Positions 54,007 to 63,502 of a DNA stretch of 64,000 nucleotides are shown piece after piece. Every line of letters starts with the position of its first letter. Positions within the stretch are counted from its first letter, which is position 1. The notes beneath the pieces are model-generated. The model made no database searches, was not told the DNA's origin, and was given only the letters and a program-made list of their open reading frames with translations. The DNA lies in the NCBI GenBank assembly GCA_937902925.1, contig CALFNN010000105.1:186001-250000 (forward strand), written 5' to 3'. The stretch is from an uncultured Opitutaceae bacterium. Its GTDB lineage: Bacteria > Verrucomicrobiota > Verrucomicrobiia > Opitutales > Opitutaceae. The translations under genes were made by a program, and so were the position numbers.

Positions 54007-55362
54007 TCACAGGCTCGGGATTTCCACGGCGTAAACGTTGTTGGCGGTGCCCTTGAGATGCACGGTCAGCACGATCCAGTGGTAATCAGGCGTCAGATGG
54101 GGATTGGGTTCGATATACTCGGCCTTCGGGTTTTCGTAGGTCGGGGAGAAATCGCAGATCCGCACGACCGGCACCTCCAGGGTCTGTGGGTTCCGCTGGT
54201 CGAGGCGGTAGATGCACAGCCACGGATTGGTATGCTGGAAACCGTCGCCGACCGCCCACTTGGCGCCCGGCCCGATGGCATAATGGATGGAGCGATTGTT
54301 GGATCGGTCCAAGGCCGCGACGGTCGCGCCACCGTAGGAAGCGGCGGTGACCTTCTCGCCGCCGTAGGAATAGCGCGTCTCCACGCCGGTTTTCACATCC
54401 AGGTGGGCGAGCGCCCCCGCGCTGCTGATGTCATACCAGACGGATTCGCCGTCGCGATCCCAGAACTCATGCGTGATGCCCTCGGCCTCCAGCGCCGCTC
54501 CCGTCCGCGGCATGGTCACCTGCCCCGTCGTCAAGTCGAGCAGGCGCAGGCGATTTTTGATGTGCACCGAGACGAAGCCTTCGTGGATGAACAGCGCCAG
54601 GTTCGAATTCGTGGGTGAGCCCTGCACGTGTCCCAGCCAGTTGTTCTCCTTGTCCTCGAACACCACCGCGACCTTTCCCGAGTCGATGTCGACCGAGTAG
54701 ATGGCGTTGTGCCGCTGCATGTGTTCATACGCCTCCACCCAGTCGACCCGCCGCAGATGCGGGTCGTCCATGACGGGCTTGGCCTTCACCAGCGCGGCAT
54801 GCTCCTCGGCGAGCTGATCGCAATAGGCGAAAAGCAGTTTGCTCTCGTCCGCGGTGAAGCCGAAACCCGCGCCCTGATCCAGCCGGCCATGCGGGACCGT
54901 GGCGATCTTGCGGGTCTCGCCGGTGTCGAGATTCAGCAGGAAGACGTCGTCGCCGCGATCGAACGCCGCGCTCCGCCGACGTGGCAGCACGACGAGGTGC
55001 TGGCCGGTCTGGTGGGTGAGTTGGCGGATCTCGCCAGTCCGGAGGCTCAACGCGAAATAACCGCGGTCTTCGCCGCGCTTGCCGCTGAAGAGCATCAGGT
55101 CGCCGTCGGCGGTAAAGATGTTCTGGTGAAAATAGAACACGCTGGCGGTGTCGAAGCCGCTCGTCAGGTTGACGACGCGGGTGTGGGAGGCGGGATCGCG
55201 CCAGGCCACTTCCGGGTTGCTGGAATACTTTTGCCAGATCGCACCGATGGTCTCGGACGAAGGCGGGGCCGCGGCGGACACGGCTTCTGCTCCCGCGAGC
55301 GCAGCCCCGAAAGTCAGGGCGATGCGGGCGAGAAAACGCGTGGGGTTGGGGGACGTTTGCAT
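54007..55362 (-). CDS. Oligogalacturonate lyase family protein (PL22-like), secreted
   Basis: 451 residues with a signal peptide (about 1-31). It is a seven-bladed beta-propeller of the PL22 kind, recognised by FTADGDLMLFSGKR, LGHVQGSPTNSN and GITHEFWDRDGESVWYD. The conserved histidines of the metal site are present (GHVQ, THEF, and HL near the C-terminus). Such enzymes split unsaturated digalacturonate from pectin into monomers. Most known PL22 proteins are cytoplasmic, so the signal peptide is a small anomaly. The enzyme fits with the pectinesterases and the GH28 protein in this window. Confidence 0.85.
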   Translation of the reverse strand: MQTSPNPTRFLARIALTFGAALAGAEAVSAAAPPSSETIGAIWQKYSSNPEVAWRDPASHTRVVNLTSGFDTASVFYFHQNIFTADGDLMLFSGKRGEDRGYFALSLRTGEIRQLTHQTGQHLVVLPRRRSAAFDRGDDVFLLNLDTGETRKIATVPHGRLDQGAGFGFTADESKLLFAYCDQLAEEHAALVKAKPVMDDPHLRRVDWVEAYEHMQRHNAIYSVDIDSGKVAVVFEDKENNWLGHVQGSPTNSNLALFIHEGFVSVHIKNRLRLLDLTTGQVTMPRTGAALEAEGITHEFWDRDGESVWYDISSAGALAHLDVKTGVETRYSYGGEKVTAASYGGATVAALDRSNNRSIHYAIGPGAKWAVGDGFQHTNPWLCIYRLDQRNPQTLEVPVVRICDFSPTYENPKAEYIEPNPHLTPDYHWIVLTVHLKGTANNVYAVEIPSL

Positions 55363-55577
55363 CGGCTGAATAATTGGACGCGTGGCCCGGGAAAGCGATG
55401 CGCGATTAGCCGATCGCGGACGCGGGGTTGGCCGCTACCGCGGGCGTGCGACATTCGAGCGGCTACGATGAGGCCAGCCAGCTGATTTGCTTGTTGCGGG
55501 ATGGCCGGCTACCCGGGCGGGCCTGAGTTCCACGGCGATACGCGTCCACTAACCGAGGCTGCGTCGGAGACTCCGCC

Positions 55578-57668
55578 CTACCTCGCGGCCGATGCCGCCG
55601 CCGGCGGTCGCGGCGTTCGGGCGCGCAGGACGCTATGGTTGACCGGGCGGCGCTGGTCGACGGTGAGTGGCGGCAGGTCGGGCAGGGCATCGGCTTTTGC
55701 TTCGCGCAACCAGTTTTGCGCGAGCGCGCGAAACACGTCCCAGCGTTCCGCGATGAAATGGTCGCGCCCCGTCATCGGGCTGCCGTCGCCGAGCAGCGGG
55801 CCGGCTCCGGCGACCTGCCGCAGCAGGCTGCGCCACTCGGTGAGCAGCCGGTCGACGTCGCCCCGGCCGGCGGTCTCGATGCCGTCGAGCGCCTCGCGGG
55901 TCTTCGCGCCCTCCGCCACGAGCGCGCGAACCACTTCGCTCGCGCCGGAGCCGTATTGGATCGGCACGCCCTCGTGGAGCCAGCCCTCGATCGTGAGCCG
56001 ATGGTAGGCCCGCTCGCACGCGGCGGCGAGCCGGCCGAGCCGGCGCGGGTTGGTGCCCGCGAACCGGTCGCCGGCGAAGAGGTTGGCGCCGTCGAACAAT
56101 AAATCGTCGAGCGGGTAGCGGCGATCCTCGAGGGCGGCGGCGAGCGCGAGGCCTTCGGGGCCGAGGAAGAACGACACGATTTCCCCGCGGACGGTGAGCC
56201 GCAATTCGCGATCGAGCACGTCGGTGCGCTGCCATTGCCAGAGCAGGGTGGGTTGCGGCGAGAGCGCGAGGCAGGCGGCGCGGTGGACGCAGGTGCGGCA
56301 GGCGGGAAACGGATTGCGCTCGCGGCGGACGAGGCGCGCGCGGCCGGTGTCGGTGCGCTGGCCGCAGGGGAGCGAGTCTGGCGGCAGCGCCGCGGTGTGT
56401 TCGAGGCCGAGCGGGATCGGCTCGTCGGTGAAAAACCGCGCACCATCGGTCACCGCCACGTCCGCTGCGCTGCGACCGGAGCGGAGCTGCCGGAGAAAGA
56501 ACGCCCACGGGAGCGGCGCGGCGCGCTTGAGTTGCAACGGCTCGGCGCGGCGCATCCGGGGCGAGCTGCCGCTCACGAGCACGTAGCCGAATTCGTCGAG
56601 GCCGCGGCGGCCGGCGCGGCCGATCATCTGGAGCAGTTCGTGCGGCTCGATTTCGTGCTCGAAGTGCTCGTGGCGGTAGCCGCCCGCCGTGATGAGCACG
56701 GAGCGGAGGGAAAAGTTGATGCCCGCGCTGAGCCCGAGCGTGGCGACGACCGCGCGCAACTGGCCGGCCTTGGCGAGCGGCTCGAGGACGCCTGCGCGCT
56801 GCGCGTAAGTGAGTCCGCTGTGGTGATAGGAAACGCGGGCGCGGAGGAGCTTCGCGAGCCTCGGCCCGCAGAGTTGCTCCTGCTCCGGCGTGAGCGTGAG
56901 CGGCTCGGCGAGCGGCAATTCGCGCGCGAACTGCCGGGCCAGCCGTTCGGCGTCCGCCCGGTGCGGCGCAAACACGAGCACGGGGCCGAGGTTTTCGCGC
57001 AGGGCGCCGGCCACGCGTCGCGCCCAAAAACCCTCGATGCAGCGCGGCAGCCCGCGCACCATGTCATCGATCTCGACCTCCTCGAGTTGCACGGGACGTT
57101 CGCGATGCGCGATGACTTCCGGCTCGCGCCCAAGCCGACGCAGCCACGCCGCCACATCCTCCGGGTTCGCAACGGCGCCGGAGAGCAACAGAAACTGCAA
57201 GTCGCGCGGCGCGGAGAGCATGGCGCCCTCGTAGTGGTTGCCGCGGTGCTCGTCGGCGAGCCAGTGGTATTCGTCGATGACGAGGAGCCGGAACGGCGGC
57301 TGGTCGCCGCCGGCCGGGCGGATGGCGGGCGCGGGACCGATCTGGCCCTGCACGGCCTCGAGTGTGGCGACGACGACGGGCGCACCGGGCGCGATGCAGA
57401 CATCGCCCGTCATGATGCCGACGTCCCAGCCGCGGGCGCGCCACTCGGCGAACTTGTCGTTGGCGAGCGCGCGCGTGGGGACGGTGAAGAGCGCGCGGCG
57501 CGCAAAACTGGTCTGCTCGGCCCAGCGCTCGAAGACGTAGGTTTTGCCCGCCCCCGTCGGCGCATCGACGATCACGTCGCGCCCGGCTTGCAGCGCCCGG
57601 ACCGCCAGCGCCTGCCAGCGGTCCGGCAACATGAGCTTCTGCAAACCTGCGAACGCGTCCGAGAGCAC
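55578..57668 (-). CDS. Ski2-like DEAD/DEAH-box helicase with a cysteine cluster
   Basis: 696 residues. Helicase motifs in order: Walker A APTGAGKTYVFE, motif Ia TVPTRALANDK, Walker B VIDEYHWLADE, motif III SGAV, and motif VI QMIGRAGRRGLDE. The C-terminal third contains a possible metal cluster: one Cys in SLPCGQRTD and three in PACRTCVHRAACL, which may hold zinc or Fe-S. It probably acts on RNA or DNA-repair structures; the exact role is unknown. It diverges from the AsmA-like gene across 139 bp. Confidence 0.87.
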   Translation of the reverse strand: MLSDAFAGLQKLMLPDRWQALAVRALQAGRDVIVDAPTGAGKTYVFERWAEQTSFARRALFTVPTRALANDKFAEWRARGWDVGIMTGDVCIAPGAPVVVATLEAVQGQIGPAPAIRPAGGDQPPFRLLVIDEYHWLADEHRGNHYEGAMLSAPRDLQFLLLSGAVANPEDVAAWLRRLGREPEVIAHRERPVQLEEVEIDDMVRGLPRCIEGFWARRVAGALRENLGPVLVFAPHRADAERLARQFARELPLAEPLTLTPEQEQLCGPRLAKLLRARVSYHHSGLTYAQRAGVLEPLAKAGQLRAVVATLGLSAGINFSLRSVLITAGGYRHEHFEHEIEPHELLQMIGRAGRRGLDEFGYVLVSGSSPRMRRAEPLQLKRAAPLPWAFFLRQLRSGRSAADVAVTDGARFFTDEPIPLGLEHTAALPPDSLPCGQRTDTGRARLVRRERNPFPACRTCVHRAACLALSPQPTLLWQWQRTDVLDRELRLTVRGEIVSFFLGPEGLALAAALEDRRYPLDDLLFDGANLFAGDRFAGTNPRRLGRLAAACERAYHRLTIEGWLHEGVPIQYGSGASEVVRALVAEGAKTREALDGIETAGRGDVDRLLTEWRSLLRQVAGAGPLLGDGSPMTGRDHFIAERWDVFRALAQNWLREAKADALPDLPPLTVDQRRPVNHSVLRARTPRPPAAASAAR

Positions 57669-57807
57669 GCCGCAAGACTGATGGCCTGGCGGCGGGCGTC
57701 AATTGGCCGCGACGCTTCGGGAATCGGGCGGGATGCGGAGCGTTGCAGCCGGGTAACTTCGATGGCACACCGGCGGGCATGCATGGTCTGACCAGCCGCC
57801 CCATCGA

Positions 57808-60800
57808 GTGAGATTCCTCCGCCGATCTTTATTTTTCCTGACGCTCGCGCTCGCGCTGGTCGCGATTCTCGCGCTCGCCGCGTTCCTGCCCCGAGTGCAG
57901 ACCTTGATCGCGGGGATGATGCTCCCGGATGAGCCGGGCCGCCAAGTGACGCTCGGATCGCTGTCCGCGGGACTTTCCGGCGTCGAGGTCACGGACCTGC
58001 GTGTGGAGGTTGACGGCGCGGTTCTCACGCTGCCGTCCCTCACGGCCAAACTTCCGCTCAAGACCGCCGGCTGGGATCGCAAACTGGTTATCCGAAGCCT
58101 CGTCGCGAAGGGCTGGACGCTGGACCTCACCCGGCAATCCATATCGGCCGGCGGAACTGCGACGGCGTCGGTCGTGACGACGCGCGACGACAACCGGGGC
58201 GGGCCGGCGACGAGCGTCGCTTCCGCGGAACGGGTGGCGCGGGTCTTTCGAGGGATCCTCGGCGACGGGAGATTTCCGTGCGACACATCGCTCGACGGAG
58301 TGGTGCTCGACGGGGATGTGCTGGTCGCAGTGCCGGCGGAACCGGAGCCGGTCCGGGTGCACATGAATTTGACCGGCGGGGGCCTGGCGGCCGGCCATGA
58401 CGGCGATTTCGCAATTGAGGTCACGGGGAAGGTGGCGGATCCGAGCCTTCCGTTCCATGCCGCGATGGCGAGTGGTCATCTCAAGGTGACGATGGGAACT
58501 CCGCAGACGATCAACCGGGTCGAGTTGCAGGCTGCGTTGTCGGCCGAGGGTGGGGCGCTGCCCGGGAATCTCGCGCTGGCGGCGAGTGTCGCCCGGCCCG
58601 GCGGCGTGGGAAAGGAAACTTACCGTGTCGATCTCAGCCGTGGCGCCCGGCATCTCGCCACGGTGCTCGCAAATCATCCGAGCGCGGCCGGCGGGTTCGA
58701 CGGGACGTGGAGCGTGGATCTGCGGGATTCGGACGTGACGGGGCTTTTCCCGGACCATCCGTTCCCGGCGATCGCGACCGCCGGCGAGGGGCGCTTCGAT
58801 GCCGACGGGGATTTCGCGCGGGTGCACGCCACCGGCCGGTTGAACTCGGCGGCGGGCCGGCTGGGAGTGGTCGCGCCGGTGCTGGCGCGAGTCGGGGATG
58901 TCACGGTCGTCGCCGATTTCGATTTGTCCCGGAGCGGCCGGTCGGTGCGGTTCGACCGGTTGAGCGTCGCCGTGGCGGGACGACGACCGATCGCCGCGGT
59001 GAAATCGCTGCAACCTTTCACGTTCGACGAGAAAACGAGCGGATTGACGCCCGGCGATTCGAACGCCGATTGGTTCGAGGGGTCGGTGCAGGGATTGCCG
59101 CTGGGTTGGTTCGCGGGCATGGTGGACGGGATCACGTTGGTGGGGAACGATGCGACCGGCGAATTTTTGGTGCGGCCGACGGCAGAGGGAGTTGCCGTGG
59201 TTTCGAAAACGCCGCTCGCGGCGACGGCGGTTGCAATCAAGTGTGGGGATCGGGCGCTTGGGCAGGGACTCGACCTGTCGCTTCCGCTCACCGCGGAGTT
59301 TTCTCCGAAAGGCTGGCAGATGCAGGCGACACCCCTGACGCTCGGAGTTGACGGGCAGCGGCTCGCGACGATCGAGGCCAAGGCGTCCGGGACGGCGGAG
59401 TCGGACGGGAAGATTCAGGTCAGCGGAACATGGCACGCCGACCTGGCGGCGCTCGAGACGCGACGGGTTATTCCCGGTGTGAGCGGAATCAAGGGTCAGT
59501 CGGCGTCGGGCGATTTCACCGCAAAGTTCGGGAGCGCGACTGAAGTGGAGGGCAAACTGAGTGTGGTCGGCCATGATGCCGGGCATGTGCTCACCGCCAG
59601 CGTGAACGGCTATGTCGGTGCCCGCGGCTCGGCGGCGCTGCGGATTCCCGTGCGGATCGCGCTCGGGTCGAAGGTGGCGGAGTTCACGGCGGAAGGCCGG
59701 AGCAATGCCGGGAAGGACGGAACCCGGTTCGACGTCGATTTGTCGGGAGTGAAGGTCGCGCTCGAACCGGTCGGATTTCTGCTCGGGTGCCTGCCGGTCG
59801 TCGACGGGGTTTTGCGACCGGCGCTGACGGCCGACGCCGCGCTGGTGCACGTGGGCGCGCGGGACGAGCGTCCATTCTGGGGAAACGCGAGCGGGCGGGT
59901 GGGCGTGGATTTTTATCAATTGTCGCTGGGAAGCCGCGAACTCGACGAGGTGGCGGGGACGTTCGAGATCGAGCATGGGGCGATCCGGCTGAAGGGAGGT
60001 CGCGGCAAGATTCCCGCGCCGATTCCGGCGGCGACGGAGCGGCGAAACAGTTTCGGTTCCCGGCGATCGGAAGTGGCGCCAAGTGTCGTGACTGCCGACG
60101 GAGCGGTCACGTTCGATGCCGCCGCCGAAATTCCCTACAGCGTCAAGGCCACGGCGACCCTCGATACGATCGATGCGGCCCGGTTGTTCGGGGCGCGGGG
60201 ATCCGGAGACGATCCGCTGGTCGAAGGTCGCTTCGCGGTCGCGGGCACGCTGGCGTGCGACGGCAAAAACCTGACCGACCTGATCCGGCGCCGCCGCGAG
60301 GAATACCGGTTCACGAGCACGGCGGGAATCATCCGGTTCCTGAAGACGAGCGTGGCGGATTCGATCACGGAGCCGCCCTCGAAGAGCGCGGGCGCGCTCG
60401 TTGCCGTCAGTTCCGCGGTGGGTGCGGTGCTGGGGATCAAGGGGCACACGCTTTATTCGGGAGAGAACAAGCTCGCTCCGAACACCGAGGCGGTGCTCGA
60501 TTTTACCAGCGAGATCGGGGAGATCGGTTTCGACAAGGCTTCGGTCACAGTCGTGCGCGATGCCGACCGCACGATCCATCTCACTGAGATCGCGCTGAGC
60601 GGCCCGAATGCGAGCCTGTCGGGTTCGGGCGAAATCGGCTACGCCGAGGACGTGCCGCTGGCGGGGCGACCGCTGAGTCTGGATTTGCGGCTCGGGGCGC
60701 GCGGCGGAATGGCGGGGCTCCTCTCGAACGCCGGTCTGCTGGCGCCCGGCAAGGACGAGCAGGGCTATTCGCTGCTGAACCAGACGATTCACCTCGGTGG

Positions 60801-60897
60801 CACGTTGCGGGACTTCGACGTGAGCCAGTGGCACGACCTGCTGCTCAAGGCGGCGAACGCAGCGCCGGCGTCGGCCGGGCCGAAGAAAGGTGGGTGA
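57808..60897 (+). CDS. AsmA-like membrane-anchored protein
   Basis: 1029 residues from a GTG start. One N-terminal membrane helix (RSLFFLTLALALVAILALAAFL) is followed by a very long beta-rich periplasmic part (LSAGLSGVEVTDLRVEVDGAVLTLPSLTAKLPL is split over the first strands). Near the C-terminus SGSGEIGYAEDVPLAG resembles AsmA/TamB-type ends. Such proteins form lipid-transfer bridges across the envelope. The assignment rests on architecture rather than on a firm motif. Its stop overlaps the next start by one base. Confidence 0.72.
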   Translation: MRFLRRSLFFLTLALALVAILALAAFLPRVQTLIAGMMLPDEPGRQVTLGSLSAGLSGVEVTDLRVEVDGAVLTLPSLTAKLPLKTAGWDRKLVIRSLVAKGWTLDLTRQSISAGGTATASVVTTRDDNRGGPATSVASAERVARVFRGILGDGRFPCDTSLDGVVLDGDVLVAVPAEPEPVRVHMNLTGGGLAAGHDGDFAIEVTGKVADPSLPFHAAMASGHLKVTMGTPQTINRVELQAALSAEGGALPGNLALAASVARPGGVGKETYRVDLSRGARHLATVLANHPSAAGGFDGTWSVDLRDSDVTGLFPDHPFPAIATAGEGRFDADGDFARVHATGRLNSAAGRLGVVAPVLARVGDVTVVADFDLSRSGRSVRFDRLSVAVAGRRPIAAVKSLQPFTFDEKTSGLTPGDSNADWFEGSVQGLPLGWFAGMVDGITLVGNDATGEFLVRPTAEGVAVVSKTPLAATAVAIKCGDRALGQGLDLSLPLTAEFSPKGWQMQATPLTLGVDGQRLATIEAKASGTAESDGKIQVSGTWHADLAALETRRVIPGVSGIKGQSASGDFTAKFGSATEVEGKLSVVGHDAGHVLTASVNGYVGARGSAALRIPVRIALGSKVAEFTAEGRSNAGKDGTRFDVDLSGVKVALEPVGFLLGCLPVVDGVLRPALTADAALVHVGARDERPFWGNASGRVGVDFYQLSLGSRELDEVAGTFEIEHGAIRLKGGRGKIPAPIPAATERRNSFGSRRSEVAPSVVTADGAVTFDAAAEIPYSVKATATLDTIDAARLFGARGSGDDPLVEGRFAVAGTLACDGKNLTDLIRRRREEYRFTSTAGIIRFLKTSVADSITEPPSKSAGALVAVSSAVGAVLGIKGHTLYSGENKLAPNTEAVLDFTSEIGEIGFDKASVTVVRDADRTIHLTEIALSGPNASLSGSGEIGYAEDVPLAGRPLSLDLRLGARGGMAGLLSNAGLLAPGKDEQGYSLLNQTIHLGGTLRDFDVSQWHDLLLKAANAAPASAGPKKGG

Positions 60898-61202
60898 TGC
60901 GCGTGGCATCTCCCGCTGCATCCGAAGGTGCCGCCCAATCCGGTGGGTTGAACTGCCGTGCCGGTTGCGGCGCGTGCTGCATCGCGCCCTCGATCTCGTC
61001 GCCGATCCCCGGGATGCCGCACGGCAAGCCGGCCGGGATTCCGTGTGTGCAATTGCTGCCGGACTATCGCTGCGCGCTGTTCGGCAAGCCCGAGCGGCCG
61101 GCGGTGTGCGCGAGCCTGCGGCCGACGGAGACGATGTGCGGATCGGACCGCGACGAGGCGATCGCGTTTCTCGAAAGGCTGGAGGCAATGACGCGGAGGT
61201 AG
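60897..61202 (+). CDS. YkgJ-family cysteine-cluster protein
   Basis: 101 residues, ATG 60897 overlapping the AsmA stop (TGATG). It has the zinc/iron-chelating pattern of YkgJ: CRAGCGACCIAP, then PCVQLLPDYRCALFG, then CASLRP and a final Cys near MCGSD. The function of the family is not established; metal binding is likely. Co-transcription with the AsmA-like gene is very probable. Confidence 0.87.
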   Translation: MRVASPAASEGAAQSGGLNCRAGCGACCIAPSISSPIPGMPHGKPAGIPCVQLLPDYRCALFGKPERPAVCASLRPTETMCGSDRDEAIAFLERLEAMTRR

Positions 61203-61242
61203 GTTGAGCTGCGCTGAAGAAGAAATAAGGTTTATGGTGGGA

Positions 61243-61330
61243 GCGGCTCCGAGCCGCCCAGAATCGCAGGTGACGAGGGCGATTTTGGGACGGGAACCCA
61301 AGCCCGCTCGCCCGTTCGACGAGCTCAGGG
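61243..61330. repeat. Intergenic palindromes, possible repeat family
   Basis: GCGGCTC and GAGCCGC (61243-61257) form a tight hairpin. Further on, TTCGACGAGCTCAGGG (61315-61330) resembles a dispersed repeat sequence found in many genomes. They fill the space between the YkgJ-like gene and the convergent GH28 gene. Confidence 0.45.
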
Positions 61331-61404
61331 TCCCGAGCCGGTCGAGGGAGAGATCGAGTCCCGTCGGCGCAGACACGCCAATAGCAACAGCGACGGCGCG
61401 GCGC

Positions 61405-63039
61405 TTACCTCGCTTCCGTCGGGGTCTTCGCGTTGTCGAGGATGTTGCCCTCGAGGTGGAGCGATTTCAGTTCGCCGGCGCCGGCGGAAAGAAATGTTTC
61501 CGTTCCTGGAAAGGTGCGGCTGTTGCGCAGGATCGCGCCCGGAGATTTTGCGAGGCGCAGCACGGGTGAGCCGGCGACGGGTTTCCGGGTCGTTACGTCG
61601 TCGAGTTCGAGATCGCCCGCGGATTCGATGGCGAAGGCGGGACCGCGGTCGGCGTTCACCTGCACGTGGTGCAATTCCAGCGCATCGGTGTAGCGCGCAC
61701 TGAGGCCCGTCTGGCCGGCGCCGACGACGTCGGTCAGCCGGAGCGCCGCGATGCGCATTTCGGGCAGCCCGTCGATGTCGGCCACTTTGCGGGCGCCGTG
61801 GATGGTGATGTTGCTGATGCCGATGTTGCGGAAGACCGGCGTCCGATCCGACACCGGTTCCTCCGTGGTCGCGGATTCACCACCCATGACATAGTAGCTC
61901 GTGACGACGATGCCGGTGCCGACGTTTTCCATCGTCCAGTTGTCGAAGCGGACGTCCTCGACCACGCCGCCGCGTCCGCGACGGCTCTTGATCCGGATGC
62001 CGACCTGCGTGTCGATCGCAGTGATGTTGCTCGCGACGACGTTGCGAACGCTGCCGGCGGTCTCGCTGCCAATGACGACCGCGCCGTGCGCGTGGTGCAC
62101 GGTGCAGTTGGTGATCGTGACGTGCTCGGACGGCCGGTTGACGCGGAGACCGTCGGCGTCCTTGCCGGACTTGATGACGATCCCGTCGTCGCCCGTGTCG
62201 ACGTAGCAGTCGGAGATGTGGACGAAGCGGGAGGAGTCGACGGCGATGCCGTTGGCGTGCGGGCCGGGGTAGGTCTGGATCATCACGTTGCGGACGGTCG
62301 CGTTTTCCGAGTAAAGCAGGTGCACCACAAACATCGGCGCGCCGACGATGCGGACATCCTCCACGAGGACGTTCTTCGCGTTCATGAAGCAGATAAACGA
62401 AGGGCGCAGCTCGCCGGCGGCGTCGCGGTATTCCTGCTCGGAAACCGGCTTTTTGTCCTCCAGCGCCTGCAGCAAGTGATCCCAATGCGGACCGTTGGCG
62501 CTCATCGACTCGTCGCCGCCAGTGGAGACGACGCCGTTGCGCGCCTTGAGATAATTCGCGTAGGCATCCGGGTAGGCCTTGCGCCACGCCTCGTAGTCGC
62601 CGGTGGTGATCACGCCCCGCCCGGTGACGGTGACGTTTTCCACATCGTGACCGCCGATGAGCGGCTGCGGCACCAGCGCTTCGACGCCCAGATAGCGGCC
62701 CTGCACGAACGGCAGCGACGCGACGGGAAACGCGATCGTCGCGCCGGCGTCGACGTCGAGCGTCATGTTGCTGAACAGCTCAATCGGCCCGGAGGAGTAT
62801 TTCCCCGGAGGCACGTAGATGGTGCCGCCGCCGGCGGCCCTGGCGGCGGCGATGGCCTGCCGGAAGGCGTCGGTGGCGAGCGCCGAGCCGTCGCGTTTCG
62901 CGCCATAGTCGGCGACGTTGAACACCTGCCGGCCGGAGTCGGCGGCGAAGGCGCGATCGGCCGTGATCGACGTTGTGGTGAGCACAGCGCTCCAAAGGGC
63001 GACGCGCGCGAATGATTTCTTTCGAGACGAATATGACAT
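61405..63039 (-). CDS. Secreted GH28-family glycosidase (polygalacturonase-like)
   Basis: 544 residues with a signal peptide (about 1-33). Right-handed beta-helix typical of GH28: VADYGAKRDGSALATDAFRQAI and GGTIYVPPGKY at the start. The active-site region reads HANGIAVDSS, then DTGDDGIVIKSGKD, then HGAVVIGSETAG, then GIRIKSRRGRGG. The DD pair, HG and RIK are present, but the first conserved Asp motif (usually NTDGID or NADGID) is changed to HANGIA. The enzyme likely acts on pectin-type chains, perhaps exo-acting, but the altered motif leaves the substrate open. It is downstream of ilvBN on the same strand, with a 73-bp gap. Confidence 0.85.
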   Translation of the reverse strand: MSYSSRKKSFARVALWSAVLTTTSITADRAFAADSGRQVFNVADYGAKRDGSALATDAFRQAIAAARAAGGGTIYVPPGKYSSGPIELFSNMTLDVDAGATIAFPVASLPFVQGRYLGVEALVPQPLIGGHDVENVTVTGRGVITTGDYEAWRKAYPDAYANYLKARNGVVSTGGDESMSANGPHWDHLLQALEDKKPVSEQEYRDAAGELRPSFICFMNAKNVLVEDVRIVGAPMFVVHLLYSENATVRNVMIQTYPGPHANGIAVDSSRFVHISDCYVDTGDDGIVIKSGKDADGLRVNRPSEHVTITNCTVHHAHGAVVIGSETAGSVRNVVASNITAIDTQVGIRIKSRRGRGGVVEDVRFDNWTMENVGTGIVVTSYYVMGGESATTEEPVSDRTPVFRNIGISNITIHGARKVADIDGLPEMRIAALRLTDVVGAGQTGLSARYTDALELHHVQVNADRGPAFAIESAGDLELDDVTTRKPVAGSPVLRLAKSPGAILRNSRTFPGTETFLSAGAGELKSLHLEGNILDNAKTPTEAR

Positions 63040-63112
63040 GGGGGCCTTTCGTGACGACGCGCCGGAGCGGCCGGGGTCCTCACCATTGCCAGTCGCGGCG
63101 GCTTGGGACGAC

Positions 63113-63502
63113 TCAATTCAACGATGAGCCGCACTTACGGGGTTCGAACACGCGGGAGAAGAAGTCCGGGCCGAGGTCGGGGCGGACGCGGACGGAGAGG
63201 ACGTCGTGGAGTTTTTCGAGCTGGCGTTCGACTTGTTCGAGCCGCGGCTCGTCGGCGACAAGGAGGAGGATGCGGCTCGTTGAGCGATCACCGGTCGGCG
63301 CGCAGACGATCGCCTCGAGGTTGAACGCGCGGCGGGCGAAGAGGCCGGTGATGTGTGACATCGCGCCGGGATGATTCCGGACGAGGAGTTCGAGGACGGC
63401 CGTGTTTCCGCAGGGCGGGGCGGAAGAAGTGTCACCCATTATGTGACCCTTTTCGGGAGCGGACGGAGTCGGGCGGGAGGCGATGGTGGTTGATTCAGGC
63501 AT
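63113..63502 (-). CDS. ilvN: Acetolactate synthase small (regulatory) subunit
   Basis: 129 residues from ATG 63502, whose codons overlap the ilvB stop by eight bases; an inner ATG at 63439 gives 108 residues. The ACT domain is clear: LELLVRNHPGAMSHITGLFARRAFNLE (split across the first strand and helix) and LLLVADEPRLEQVERQLEKL. It resembles the short E. coli IlvN type rather than the longer IlvH type. It confers valine feedback control on the large subunit in branched-chain amino acid synthesis. Confidence 0.88.
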   Translation of the reverse strand: MPESTTIASRPTPSAPEKGHIMGDTSSAPPCGNTAVLELLVRNHPGAMSHITGLFARRAFNLEAIVCAPTGDRSTSRILLLVADEPRLEQVERQLEKLHDVLSVRVRPDLGPDFFSRVFEPRKCGSSLN

